DNA from: Leptospira jelokensis
GTDB taxonomy: Bacteria; Spirochaetota; Leptospiria; Leptospirales; Leptospiraceae
DNA: 64,000 nt
Assembly: GCF_004769635.1 (NCBI RefSeq)
Contig: NZ_RQGH01000011.1
Coordinates: 428,283-492,282, forward strand
Direction: 5' to 3'
Positions 9,312-17,639 of the stretch are shown here, one piece after another. Made by a program: the position numbers and the translations under genes. Numbering within the stretch: the first letter of the stretch is position 1; every line of letters starts with the position of its first letter. The notes under the pieces are model-generated. The model was not told the DNA's origin. It saw nothing but the letters and a program-made list of their open reading frames with translations, and did no database searches.

Positions 9312-9351
9312 TTCCCTTTAGATCGGGGCAACCAAACGTTTGATCCAAAAT

Positions 9352-10311
9352 TTAGATTGTGTTTTCTTTTTTTTGGTGGGCCCACCGCCAGTAGGCATAA
9401 GCAAAAAGTGCAAGAACCGTGGTGATCAGAAATTGTGTTAAGTGTACAACGGTTGCATACACAAGTCCTTCTCCCGGATCCCTTCCTAAAATGATAAAGC
9501 CAGAGATTATGGCAGCATGGAAAACTCCAATCCCAGAAGGAGCCGAGGGAATTGCCACACCCATTCCACCGAGGAACATAAAGAGTAAGGCTTCTGGAAA
9601 TCGAATTGGCATTCCAATGAGCATCCCTGCCAAGTAATAAGAAACTGCATAACCGAATACCCATGTTGGTAAAGAATATGCCAACGGTTTTACTAGTTTA
9701 TCCCCTTGTAGGAACTCTGAAAATTCGATTAAGTGGTGGTCAAGTTTCGTTTCATACAATGATTTTTTTCCAATAAGAGAAAAACACTTGAGAAGTAGGG
9801 ATCGTAGTAGGGGTAAAAAATACTTCACTAGGATAAGACCAACTAACATTCCTATGATGACGAGACTAGAAATCAGAAGTAAACTTAGGTTTTTAGATTG
9901 TCCAAGGCCCATATAAAACAGGGCAGTCGCTCCAATCACAACAACGGCTCCCAAATCCATCACCTTTTCTAAAAATATCCGGCTAAGGAGGTGTGTGAGA
10001 GGTAAATCCGAATCTCGTTTGTTCATGAGTAGGCGCACTAAATCGCCACCCCTCGCGGGGAGTACCATATTGAGTCCCACTCCAATGATTGCGGTAGAAA
10101 AGGATTGTGTGAATGTGATTTTTTTCTCGAGCAGGTGGAACCAACGGATGGAAAAAGGGACAAAGGCCCAAAGGTTTGACAAAATGAGTAAAGGAAAAAT
10201 CCACCAATTGATTTTACCTTCCAAACGTTGGAATTCTGTAAGATCAAAATTTTTCTGTAAAAAATAGATGGCAATGCCAGAGACGATGATTCCAAATAAT
10301 AATTTTTTCAT
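9352..10311 (-). CDS. Lysylphosphatidylglycerol synthase-type TM / UPF0104 family membrane protein
   Basis: A multi-pass membrane protein of about 319 aa with roughly eight hydrophobic helices. The motif GVGLNMVLPARGGDLVRLLM near the second helix is the hallmark of the UPF0104/YbhN/AglD family, related to the transmembrane half of MprF. The later GGMGVAIPSAPSGIGVFHAA block is also typical. Known members act on or move lipid-linked substrates; the substrate here is unknown. The start is the ATG at 10311, four bases after the HIT gene stop, with AGG eight bases upstream, rather than a longer form that would overlap the HIT gene. Confidence 0.85.
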   Translation of the reverse strand: MKKLLFGIIVSGIAIYFLQKNFDLTEFQRLEGKINWWIFPLLILSNLWAFVPFSIRWFHLLEKKITFTQSFSTAIIGVGLNMVLPARGGDLVRLLMNKRDSDLPLTHLLSRIFLEKVMDLGAVVVIGATALFYMGLGQSKNLSLLLISSLVIIGMLVGLILVKYFLPLLRSLLLKCFSLIGKKSLYETKLDHHLIEFSEFLQGDKLVKPLAYSLPTWVFGYAVSYYLAGMLIGMPIRFPEALLFMFLGGMGVAIPSAPSGIGVFHAAIISGFIILGRDPGEGLVYATVVHLTQFLITTVLALFAYAYWRWAHQKKENTI

Positions 10312-10315
10312 TTGA

Positions 10316-10660
10316 TTAACCTGGTGGCCACACCATATGCCTTCCACCTAACAAGTGAAAGTGAATATGCCCAACGGTTTGCCCTCCATAATTTCCGCAA
10401 TTGTTCACCACCCGGTATCCTTTCTCCATAATTCCATTTTTTTCGGCAACTTTTGGAATCACTTGGAAAATTTCACTTATCACTTTTGGATCAAGGTTTC
10501 CAATTTCATTCATACTTGTGATATGTTGTTTCGGTATGATGAGTAAGTGGATGGGAGCTTGGGGAGTGATGTCATGGAATACAAAAATCGAATCCGATTC
10601 GTATTCTTTTTTTGAAGGAATTTCCCCATTAATGATTTTACAAAAGATACAATTTTCCAT
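10316..10660 (-). CDS. HIT-family nucleotide hydrolase (HinT-like)
   Basis: A 114-residue histidine triad protein with the full HinT profile. It starts MENCIFCKIINGEIPSKKEY, contains FHDITPQAPIHLLIIPKQHI, and ends with the triad GHIHFHLLGG. Such enzymes hydrolyse nucleoside phosphoramidates and acyl-adenylates. The ATG at 10660 is preferred over one seven codons upstream, because it lies directly after the ROK stop with an AAGAAGG ribosome site six bases away. It is the fourth gene of the five-gene minus-strand operon. Confidence 0.9.
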   Translation of the reverse strand: MENCIFCKIINGEIPSKKEYESDSIFVFHDITPQAPIHLLIIPKQHITSMNEIGNLDPKVISEIFQVIPKVAEKNGIMEKGYRVVNNCGNYGGQTVGHIHFHLLGGRHMVWPPG

Positions 10661-10661
10661 A

Positions 10662-11558
10662 TCAAACCTTCTTATTTGCAAAGACTAAGGATGCAGCCCC
10701 GAGAGTTCCAGAAAGATTCCGTCCTTTCCCCAGTTTTAATCTTTCGTTTAGGATAGGAAAAATATTGGAACGAATTTCTTTTTCTAATTGTTCACCAAAC
10801 AAATCAAAGGAGTTGGTGATCCCTCCTACAAATACAACGGCTTCGGGATTCAAAAGATGGATGGCTCCCCGAACCGCATGTGCTAAGGCTAAGGTTCCAA
10901 AATGGAGGATTTCTTTTGCAACTTGGTCTTCTTTTCTGACAAGTTCAAAAAAGGATTCTGCATGGGGCAGTTTTGTATTCGTAGATTCAAAATAACGATT
11001 GAGAAACCCTCTAGTGGAAAAATAACTTTCCACACAACCACGGGCACCACAACCACAGAGTGCACCTCCGATAACAGATGTTGTATGGCCAATCTCAATC
11101 CCGTTTCCCAAATATCCTGTATACAAAACCCCATGTTTGACAAAACCTCCACCTACACCTGTTCCTAAAGTGAGGATGAGTTGGGATTCGCACCCTTTGT
11201 AAGATCCGAAATAGGCTTCTCCGAGAGCTGCACAGTTTGCATCATTTTCATAAAAAACAGGTAACAAAAATTCCTTTTCTAACGTTTGTTTGATTGGGAC
11301 ATTTTCTATCCCTACCATATTGGCGCTTGTTAGTAAGATACCCGTTTCACTATTGAGAGGACCTGGTGATCCAACACCAATCCCTATGTTATCTTTTAGG
11401 AGTGGACGGATGGTTTCCGTGAGAGTTTTCAAAAACGAATCATTGTCTAAGTGATCTGGAGTTTTGGATTGGTTTGACTTCAGTTCATTTCCTGATTCAT
11501 CAAAGAGTGAAACTCGGATACTCCCACCACCAATATCAACTCCGATCGCTTGTTTCAA
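10662..11558 (-). CDS. ROK-family sugar kinase (glucokinase-like)
   Basis: A 298-residue cytoplasmic ROK protein. The N-terminal phosphate loop is AIGVDIGGGSIRVSLF, the catalytic Asp is in YENDANCAALGE, and ATP contacts are in LTLGTGVGGG. The ROK signature EIGHTTSVIGG is followed by a zinc-binding CGCGARGC and Glu-Ser. No DNA-binding domain is present, so it is a kinase rather than a NagC-type repressor. Glucose is the likeliest substrate but specificity cannot be read from sequence. It lies four bases downstream of the ABC ATPase gene and one base upstream of the HIT gene. Confidence 0.9.
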   Translation of the reverse strand: MKQAIGVDIGGGSIRVSLFDESGNELKSNQSKTPDHLDNDSFLKTLTETIRPLLKDNIGIGVGSPGPLNSETGILLTSANMVGIENVPIKQTLEKEFLLPVFYENDANCAALGEAYFGSYKGCESQLILTLGTGVGGGFVKHGVLYTGYLGNGIEIGHTTSVIGGALCGCGARGCVESYFSTRGFLNRYFESTNTKLPHAESFFELVRKEDQVAKEILHFGTLALAHAVRGAIHLLNPEAVVFVGGITNSFDLFGEQLEKEIRSNIFPILNERLKLGKGRNLSGTLGAASLVFANKKV

Positions 11559-11562
11559 AACA

Positions 11563-12234
11563 TCACTCTCCCTTAATCACTTGTTCGAACCTTCCGTTTT
11601 TCATTTCGTAAACGGTTTGGGCATCAAAGGCAAGTTTCATATCGTGAGTGACGAGGATGATGGAATGGTTTCGTTTGTTGTATTCATTGAGTAAAAGTTG
11701 GACTAAGTAACTATTTTCTGGATCCAAATCCCCTGATGGTTCATCGGCAAAAAGGATGGCTGGGTCGTTGATCAGGGACCTAGCAATTGCTGCCTTTTGG
11801 ATTTGCCCACCTGATAAGGTCCTTGGTAAGGAATTTTGGATGTCTCCCAATTTCAAATGTTCGATGAGGTAATCACATTTTCTAAGGTAGTCATCGTTTG
11901 AGAATTTTTTTGTAAATAGAGCAGGGAGAAGGATATTTTCTTTGATCGTAAGGTTACCAACAAGTTCGGAAAATTGGAAAACGAGACCAAGGTCTCTTGC
12001 CCGAATCTCCGCTAACTCTTGTTTGGAAATTTGGGAAAGTTTGATTTGGTCGTACAAAATGTCCCCTTCCGTGGGTGACAACATACCCGTTAGCATCGAA
12101 AGCAGGGTGGTTTTCCCCGATCCCGAAGGCCCAATGATGGCTACATAATCCCCTTGGTTCACATCGAAGCTTACCGAACTCACCGCTTCTTCTTTTCCAA
12201 ATCGTTTGGTGAGGTTGTGCACCCGGAGTAACAT
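11563..12234 (-). CDS. ABC transporter ATP-binding protein (LolD/MacB type)
   Basis: A 223-residue ATPase with every ABC motif: Walker [12 protein letters not shown]-loop [15 protein letters not shown], signature [15 protein letters not shown], Walker [14 protein letters not shown] and switch LVTHD. The sequence around the Q-loop and the short length place it with the FtsE/LolD/MacB group, whose partners are FtsX-like permeases rather than classical importers. Its ATG overlaps the TAA of the upstream permease gene by one base, so the two form one transporter. The likely role is envelope work such as lipoprotein release or mechanotransmission. Confidence 0.92.
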   Translation of the reverse strand: MLLRVHNLTKRFGKEEAVSSVSFDVNQGDYVAIIGPSGSGKTTLLSMLTGMLSPTEGDILYDQIKLSQISKQELAEIRARDLGLVFQFSELVGNLTIKENILLPALFTKKFSNDDYLRKCDYLIEHLKLGDIQNSLPRTLSGGQIQKAAIARSLINDPAILFADEPSGDLDPENSYLVQLLLNEYNKRNHSIILVTHDMKLAFDAQTVYEMKNGRFEQVIKGE

Positions 12235-12809
12235 TATTTTTGCCTCCGAATGGACTTGTAGGGGTCCATAAAGGTGCTGATCCCAACCGTTGGGAAGGAA
12301 ACAAGGATTCCTAAAAACACATAAAGCACCAAACAGGTGAAAACGGATTTTACTTCCCCTAAAATACCAAAATCAGGAGGAGGCGGTAAAAAACTCAAAT
12401 TGACCAAGATGGAGAAGAGGAAACTAGGTAAAAATAGGAAAAATAAGGACAAAGAATGGAGGAGTATACAGCCCATCCGGTTCCCACCCACAGCCATCAT
12501 CACTCCGATATCTCCCAGCGCATGTAGGCAATGGAAGAAAAATAAAGTCATCAGTGCAAAGCTTGTGGCGTAAAAAAGAATCTGAGGAGACTTGTCAAAG
12601 GAAACGATACTAGTAAGAGACACTCCTGCATACAAGTGGAAGTGGATCCGTACCGCAAGTACGAGGAAAGTAAAAACAAGGGTTCCCACAAGGCCATAGG
12701 CCAAGGAATAGAGACGATCTCTCGTGAGAAGTCGAAGAGCAAACGAAATGTAGGTGAGTTGTATCACTTCCAGGACAGAATTGACGTAAGACTCTTTTTT
12801 ACCAACCAA
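12234..12809 (-). CDS. Small FtsX-like permease partner of the ABC ATPase
   Basis: A 191-residue membrane protein with four hydrophobic segments (around residues 35-55, 78-98, 112-140 and 155-178). It ends [14 protein letters not shown], close to the Asp-Pro-x-x-x-Leu-Arg ending usual in FtsX/MacB-type permeases. The typical large periplasmic domain between helices 1 and 2 is missing, making this a miniature permease. The start is uncertain: the frame opens with a TTG at 12809 that has no good ribosome site and lies only 26 bases from the divergent gene. A GTG at 12767 is an alternative. Confidence 0.7.
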   Translation of the reverse strand: MVGKKESYVNSVLEVIQLTYISFALRLLTRDRLYSLAYGLVGTLVFTFLVLAVRIHFHLYAGVSLTSIVSFDKSPQILFYATSFALMTLFFFHCLHALGDIGVMMAVGGNRMGCILLHSLSLFFLFLPSFLFSILVNLSFLPPPPDFGILGEVKSVFTCLVLYVFLGILVSFPTVGISTFMDPYKSIRRQK

Positions 12810-12835
12810 AATAGGAATTTAGGAAGGATTCGAAT

Positions 12836-14380
12836 TTGGCATTTTTTATCTTTGTAGGAGCCGCTGTGATTATGCTAGGCTTTCTCTTGACCTTTGTCAT
12901 TGGTCAAAGGCGGGATAGTTATGCCAAAGCCCTAAGCCTTGCAACTTTAGGGAATTTTCTAGATGCTCGCGCCCTAGTTCGGGAAAAATTGGAAGAAGAC
13001 CACCAAAACCCCTATGGTCACTACGTGATGGCAAAAATTTATGCCATGGAAAATGACCCGTTAAACGAAGCCAAACACCTCGAAATCATCAAAAAAAACA
13101 ATCGATACAACAAGGAAATTGATCCCGTCACGGTTTCGAACCGGATTGCGGAGATTTATTATAACAAAGATTTTTTTGAAGAGGCGTTTTTCCACTACCT
13201 CGATACCCTGCAAACCGACCGCTCCAATCCAATTGCATGCATCCGATTGGGATTTATGGCCCTCGGACAAAAAGAATTCAAAATTGCTGACCATTTTTTT
13301 TCCCGAATCCCGGAAGAAAAAATAAATCTCACTTCGTTTTACATCGCGAAGGGTGTGATCTCAGGGGTCACGGGTGGGGGAAAGGAAAGAGATTACTTTG
13401 AAAAAGCTTATAAACTCGAAAAAACTCCTGTCTCCGGATTTTTGTATGCACTTTCCCTTTCCAGGGAAAACAAACACAAGGAGGCAGTGAAAACTGCCAT
13501 CGCCATCAGTGAACAAATCGAAGACGAATTTGTTAGGTTCACTTTATTCCAGTTCCTTATGACAGAAGCCATCCTTATGCAAAATTTCCCGGAGGCTCTA
13601 AAGTATGGAAGGTTATGCCTTGAGATGGCAAAACTCAACGCATGGCAAAGTGAAATCACAGAGTGTAGCATCCATTTTGCGATGATCACAACCTATATGG
13701 GTAGGTATGAGGAAGGGGCCGAATACCTAATCGAAGCAGAAGCAGAACGATTGGATGATCCTGATGTGATTGCCCTTGCGAATTTAAAATACCGTTTGGA
13801 AAGGGGCACTGGGACCGTTGAATCCTTGACCCATGAATACGACCTAACACGTGAATTGAATTTATTATCTGTGAATATTTTCCCGAACTCACGTTATTTC
13901 GAACTGAGTGGGATGCGATCCTCCAAACCATTTAACATCAAGGGGATGGTGGATGAAAATGGAAAAAAACTAACATCCAAATTGGACATGCTTGGCTTAG
14001 ATAAATTTGAAAAATTCATAAGCCTTCCTGGAACCAATTTTAAAAACCAAGCTACCCGAATGGTGATGAGCCTTGGTTACCGGGTGACAAAAGAAATTTC
14101 CAATCCCGAAGCAGATGGTGTCAATTTGCTTGCTTCCTCAAAAGAAGATGTAAACAAACGGGCATTATTTCGAGTGCGAAAGTGGAAAGATGCTAAGGTA
14201 TCGGATGTATTTCTACGAGAGATGACAAACCAAATGGAAGATTTAGGCGCATCCAAAGGATATGTGATCGGCAATTTTGATGTTACAGAAGCTGGAAAAA
14301 AAATCATCTCTGCAAGTAATGGTGCTCTTGAAATGTATTCAGGGGATTTGTTTGAGGACCTCCTCAACAAAACGATGTAA
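12836..14380 (+). CDS. Membrane-anchored TPR protein with C-terminal Mrr-like endonuclease fold
   Basis: A 514-residue protein with an N-terminal helix (FIFVGAAVIMLGFLLTFVIG) that anchors it with the rest in the cytoplasm. TPR-like helical repeats follow from about residue 30 to 330, for example YGHYVMAKIYAMENDPLNEA and SNPIACIRLGFMALGQKEFK. The last 130 residues look like an Mrr_cat domain of the PD-(D/E)xK superfamily: NQATRMVMSLGYRVTKEI, ADGVNLLASS, KGYVIGNFDVTEAGKKII and LEMYSGDLFEDLL. The catalytic Gln-x-Lys region is altered to FRVRKW, so activity is doubtful. The start is TTG at 12836 with AGGAAGGA seven bases upstream. It overlaps the next gene by one base. Confidence 0.85.
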   Translation: MAFFIFVGAAVIMLGFLLTFVIGQRRDSYAKALSLATLGNFLDARALVREKLEEDHQNPYGHYVMAKIYAMENDPLNEAKHLEIIKKNNRYNKEIDPVTVSNRIAEIYYNKDFFEEAFFHYLDTLQTDRSNPIACIRLGFMALGQKEFKIADHFFSRIPEEKINLTSFYIAKGVISGVTGGGKERDYFEKAYKLEKTPVSGFLYALSLSRENKHKEAVKTAIAISEQIEDEFVRFTLFQFLMTEAILMQNFPEALKYGRLCLEMAKLNAWQSEITECSIHFAMITTYMGRYEEGAEYLIEAEAERLDDPDVIALANLKYRLERGTGTVESLTHEYDLTRELNLLSVNIFPNSRYFELSGMRSSKPFNIKGMVDENGKKLTSKLDMLGLDKFEKFISLPGTNFKNQATRMVMSLGYRVTKEISNPEADGVNLLASSKEDVNKRALFRVRKWKDAKVSDVFLREMTNQMEDLGASKGYVIGNFDVTEAGKKIISASNGALEMYSGDLFEDLLNKTM

Positions 14381-15027
14381 TGCGAAAACATTGCCTGGTT
14401 ATGATTCCAAAAGTCCCTAATCAAAAGAATTGTATGTTTCTTTGGAATGGTGTCGTATTTCTTATCCTCATTTGTTTTTTAAATTCCTGTTTTCTTCCCA
14501 ATCGAGAGAAAGCCAATGGATTGAATCCGTCAGCAAACGAAGTCCAAACACGTAAAATCCAATGCCCTTTTCCCGTTACCATGGGAGCCATTTATGGAAA
14601 AGGCATCACCAATTTTGATAAAACCATGGTTTTATTTGTAACCAAACAATTATTACTTGATTTATGTGAAGGGCATTTTCGGCATTTGTTGTCTTATGTA
14701 GAAAAAGAAACAGGATTGTTTGTGGATGCCAAAGGATACTGGACCATTCAGGAAGTAGAGGAAGACTTAAACGATCCTGATGGATACTTCGCCCTCTATT
14801 ATATCAATCAAACGAAACTAAACCAAACAAAGGGAAGTAGTGGAAACCTAACCATCCGTGATGTTTTTTTGGAAGCGGGTCCTGTTGTTTTAGATTTTTA
14901 TATTGGATCGAGTGAAGAAGTAGAAATCAAATTTCGATTTCCAAAAGATCCTAAGTTAGAACGTTATCTCATCAATCCTAATTTTATCAAAATCAAAAAC
15001 ACTTGGTATTTGCACCGCATGTTTTAG
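14380..15027 (+). CDS. Lipoprotein of unknown function (215 aa)
   Basis: After a long N-region the hydrophobic stretch GVVFLILICFLNSC ends in a lipobox (Leu-Asn-Ser-Cys), so this is a lipoprotein. The mature part has a segment FRHLLSYVEKETGLFVDAKG and ends with a strand-rich tail (NPNFIKIKNTWYLHRMF). This resembles Leptospira proteins in which a conserved SYVxxxxGLFVDxKG segment precedes a beta domain; no function is known to me. Its ATG overlaps the stop of the TPR/Mrr-like gene by one base, so the two are co-expressed. It converges on ruvA with stop codons directly adjacent. Confidence 0.8.
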   Translation: MRKHCLVMIPKVPNQKNCMFLWNGVVFLILICFLNSCFLPNREKANGLNPSANEVQTRKIQCPFPVTMGAIYGKGITNFDKTMVLFVTKQLLLDLCEGHFRHLLSYVEKETGLFVDAKGYWTIQEVEEDLNDPDGYFALYYINQTKLNQTKGSSGNLTIRDVFLEAGPVVLDFYIGSSEEVEIKFRFPKDPKLERYLINPNFIKIKNTWYLHRMF

Positions 15028-15627
15028 TCATTTGGTGCCTGTGATCACTTGTTTCACAATGTCAGAAGCACTAAGTCCTGGATGATTTTTCTTTGCATCT
15101 GATACTTGTTTTGTGGCAGTTTTTTCGTCAAAACCCAGTTGGATGAGGGCAAGGGTTGCCAAATCGGTTTCTCGATCCAAAACATTGTTTTCCGTTGTTC
15201 CTTCGTTTAAAAAGATTTCGAATTTTTTTAGGTTTTGTTTGATTTCAAATAGAATTTTTTCAGAAGTTTTCCCTTTTACTTTTGGGATTTTTTCTAAGGT
15301 TTTTTTATCATCTGCTTTTGCAATTTGGTACAAATCATCTGCTTGGAAAAATGATAAAATTTTTAAGGCAGTGAGTTCGCCAATCCCATGTAGGGATTTG
15401 ATGAGTTCGAATAATTCTCGATCTTTTTTTTGTGCAAAGCCAAACAACCGTTGTGCGCGGTCTGTAATGGAGTGGTAGGTATGGATAAAAATCTCCTGTC
15501 CAAGTTTCTCTTTGCATTCTAGATGAAGGGGAAAGGGAATCATCACTTCATAACCAACACCTGAAACTTCGACCACCAAACGATCGATTTCTAATTGGAG
15601 TAATTTTCCACGTAAACTTGCTATCAT
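15028..15627 (-). CDS. ruvA: Holliday junction branch migration protein RuvA
   Basis: RuvA binds four-way DNA junctions as a tetramer and recruits the RuvB motor. This 199-residue protein has the three RuvA parts: an OB-fold domain starting MIASLRGKLLQLEIDRLVVE, a tandem helix-hairpin-helix domain with SLHGIGELTALKILSFF and IPKVKGKTSEKILFEIK, and a C-terminal RuvB-contact domain (ALIQLGFDEKTATKQVS). Length is normal. It is a single gene here; ruvB and ruvC are not adjacent. Confidence 0.97.
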   Translation of the reverse strand: MIASLRGKLLQLEIDRLVVEVSGVGYEVMIPFPLHLECKEKLGQEIFIHTYHSITDRAQRLFGFAQKKDRELFELIKSLHGIGELTALKILSFFQADDLYQIAKADDKKTLEKIPKVKGKTSEKILFEIKQNLKKFEIFLNEGTTENNVLDRETDLATLALIQLGFDEKTATKQVSDAKKNHPGLSASDIVKQVITGTK

Positions 15628-15764
15628 AATGACTTCTCCTTTCCTATTGTAGGCGGGGAAGAATTATGACTACTCTTCTTTTTTTTTAAAGAATCTTTCC
15701 GAAGAGCGAACGATAACAAAAAGGTTACTTGTAATTTTAAAAAGAAGAGTTAAAAACAGTTGTT

Positions 15765-17639
15765 GTGAAACGGATCCGAAAATCAAAAAATCCTGCCCTG
15801 GCCCAGTACCTCACCTTAGCGGATTTATTCAAAAATCTCCCACATTCGGTCCTTCGTGAGATGATGGACCATACGGTCCGGGAATTCTTAAAAGGAGGAG
15901 AGGTTTTATTTTTAGAAAATTCCATAGGGAATGATTTGTACATCTTGGCTGCAGGGAAACTTCGTTATGAGAAACGTGGGGCGGATGGAAGTTTGCGTGA
16001 TAGCGGGGAATTCAAACGACTTGATATCATTGGGGAACTCAGTTTGTTTACCGGTGAAAAACGTTCTGCAACTGTCAAAGCAGTGCGTGATTCGGAACTC
16101 ATCCGAGTTCCAAGAGAAGTGGCACTTTCCATCCTCGTCAAATACCCAGAAAGCCTTTTGCAAATCACTAAAATCATCGCAGAAAGGCTTGCGCATGCAA
16201 AAACCGAATCGAAACCTTTTGTGCCACAAGCAAAAACATTTTCTTTATTATCCTCTCTTCCTGAAAAAACAATTTTAGATGCCATCCATTACCTCGGTCT
16301 TGTTTTTTTGAGGTATGGTTCGTTTTATGTGGTCGACGAATCCATGTTTAACGAAAGAGTTAAGGAACTTGAGAAATTAGAAGAAGCCGACCGCGAGCCT
16401 TGGATCATTCGATTTTTCACTCAGATTGAATCAGAATATGATTATATCTTTTACATTTTAAAAGATGGAAAAAGTATCAGCTCGTTTGCGGAAAGGGCTC
16501 TCCGCCAATCTGATAGTTTTGTGTATATCAAAGATGCATGTGAAACGCCAACTTGTATCGAATTAGAAGCTTTTATCGACAAACGTAAGTATCACGATAG
16601 AAACCATGTATTGGTTTTAATCCAACCAGACAAAAATTCAGTGATCACAGGTACCATCAAACATTTAGAAAAACGAAGGTACGAACGCCATTACCATGTT
16701 CATATGGAACGGATGGATACTTGGGAACGATTGGGAAGGGGTTTACTTGGAAAATCCATTGGCCTTGCACTCGGTGGTGGTGCCGCAAAAGGTTTTGCTC
16801 ACTTAGGAGTGTTAAAGGCCTTAGAAGAAAATTCAATTCCCATCGATATGGTTTCTGGTACAAGTGCAGGTGCGATTTTTTCTGCCCTCATTGCCATGGG
16901 AGAATCCAGTGAAGCAAGTAAAGCCAAAGCCAAAGAATTTTGGGTTTCCAGGGAGCTCTTGAATGAGTACACAATCCCTGTTTTATCACTCACGACTGGA
17001 CGTAAGTATACGGAAGCCATCCGTGAATTTTTTGGAGAGATCCAAATAGAAGATTTATGGATTCCTTATTTTGCGATTGCGACTGACTTATCCCATTCCG
17101 AAATCGAAGTGCAAGAAAGGGGGAGTTTGTGGAAAGCCATTCGTGCGAGTACTTCGATCCCTGGAGTGGTCCCACCTTTTATCAATGAAGGGATTGTGTA
17201 TGTTGATGGCGGGGTTCTCGACAATGTGCCAGGCATTACCTTAAAGGAACGTGGTGTGGGCAAGGTGATTTCCGTTGATGTATTTGGAGATATTTATCCA
17301 GACCAAGACCGTGAACTTTGTGATTACTTTGATCCGAATCGGCCTGGTGTGATGACAAATCCCTTCTTTCAAATGACTAACCTAATCAATTTCCAAGACC
17401 TAATGAAACCCAAATTCCCTCCCATTGGTGACATCATCATTCGTTCCATTTTGGCATCGAGTCGGGAAAGGATCCGCCAAACTGAAAAAATATCCGATTT
17501 GTTTTTGCAAATCCCAACCAATAATTTTGGGTTACTCGATTGGTTTGCCTACGAACGATTGATTGAACTAGGATACATATCTTCAGTTGAGAAAATCAGA
17601 ATGAACCGAGAGAAATTCATAAATCCTTCTTTACAATGA
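15765..17639 (+). CDS. Cyclic-nucleotide-binding / patatin-like phospholipase (NTE/RssA-like)
   Basis: A 624-residue protein with an N-terminal cNMP-binding domain (about residues 25-140: GEVLFLENSIGNDLYILAAG, IGELSLFTGEKRSATVKAV). A middle region and a patatin domain follow from about residue 325. The patatin motifs are intact: oxyanion loop LGGGAAKG, nucleophile motif GTSAG and the dyad Asp in VDGG. Eukaryotic neuropathy target esterase has the same domain order. Lysophospholipase activity under nucleotide control is the expected role, and a class III cyclase is encoded in this window at 24234. The start is a GTG with a weak, distant ribosome site. Its stop overlaps the next ATG by four bases. 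Confidence 0.92.
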   Translation: MKRIRKSKNPALAQYLTLADLFKNLPHSVLREMMDHTVREFLKGGEVLFLENSIGNDLYILAAGKLRYEKRGADGSLRDSGEFKRLDIIGELSLFTGEKRSATVKAVRDSELIRVPREVALSILVKYPESLLQITKIIAERLAHAKTESKPFVPQAKTFSLLSSLPEKTILDAIHYLGLVFLRYGSFYVVDESMFNERVKELEKLEEADREPWIIRFFTQIESEYDYIFYILKDGKSISSFAERALRQSDSFVYIKDACETPTCIELEAFIDKRKYHDRNHVLVLIQPDKNSVITGTIKHLEKRRYERHYHVHMERMDTWERLGRGLLGKSIGLALGGGAAKGFAHLGVLKALEENSIPIDMVSGTSAGAIFSALIAMGESSEASKAKAKEFWVSRELLNEYTIPVLSLTTGRKYTEAIREFFGEIQIEDLWIPYFAIATDLSHSEIEVQERGSLWKAIRASTSIPGVVPPFINEGIVYVDGGVLDNVPGITLKERGVGKVISVDVFGDIYPDQDRELCDYFDPNRPGVMTNPFFQMTNLINFQDLMKPKFPPIGDIIIRSILASSRERIRQTEKISDLFLQIPTNNFGLLDWFAYERLIELGYISSVEKIRMNREKFINPSLQ

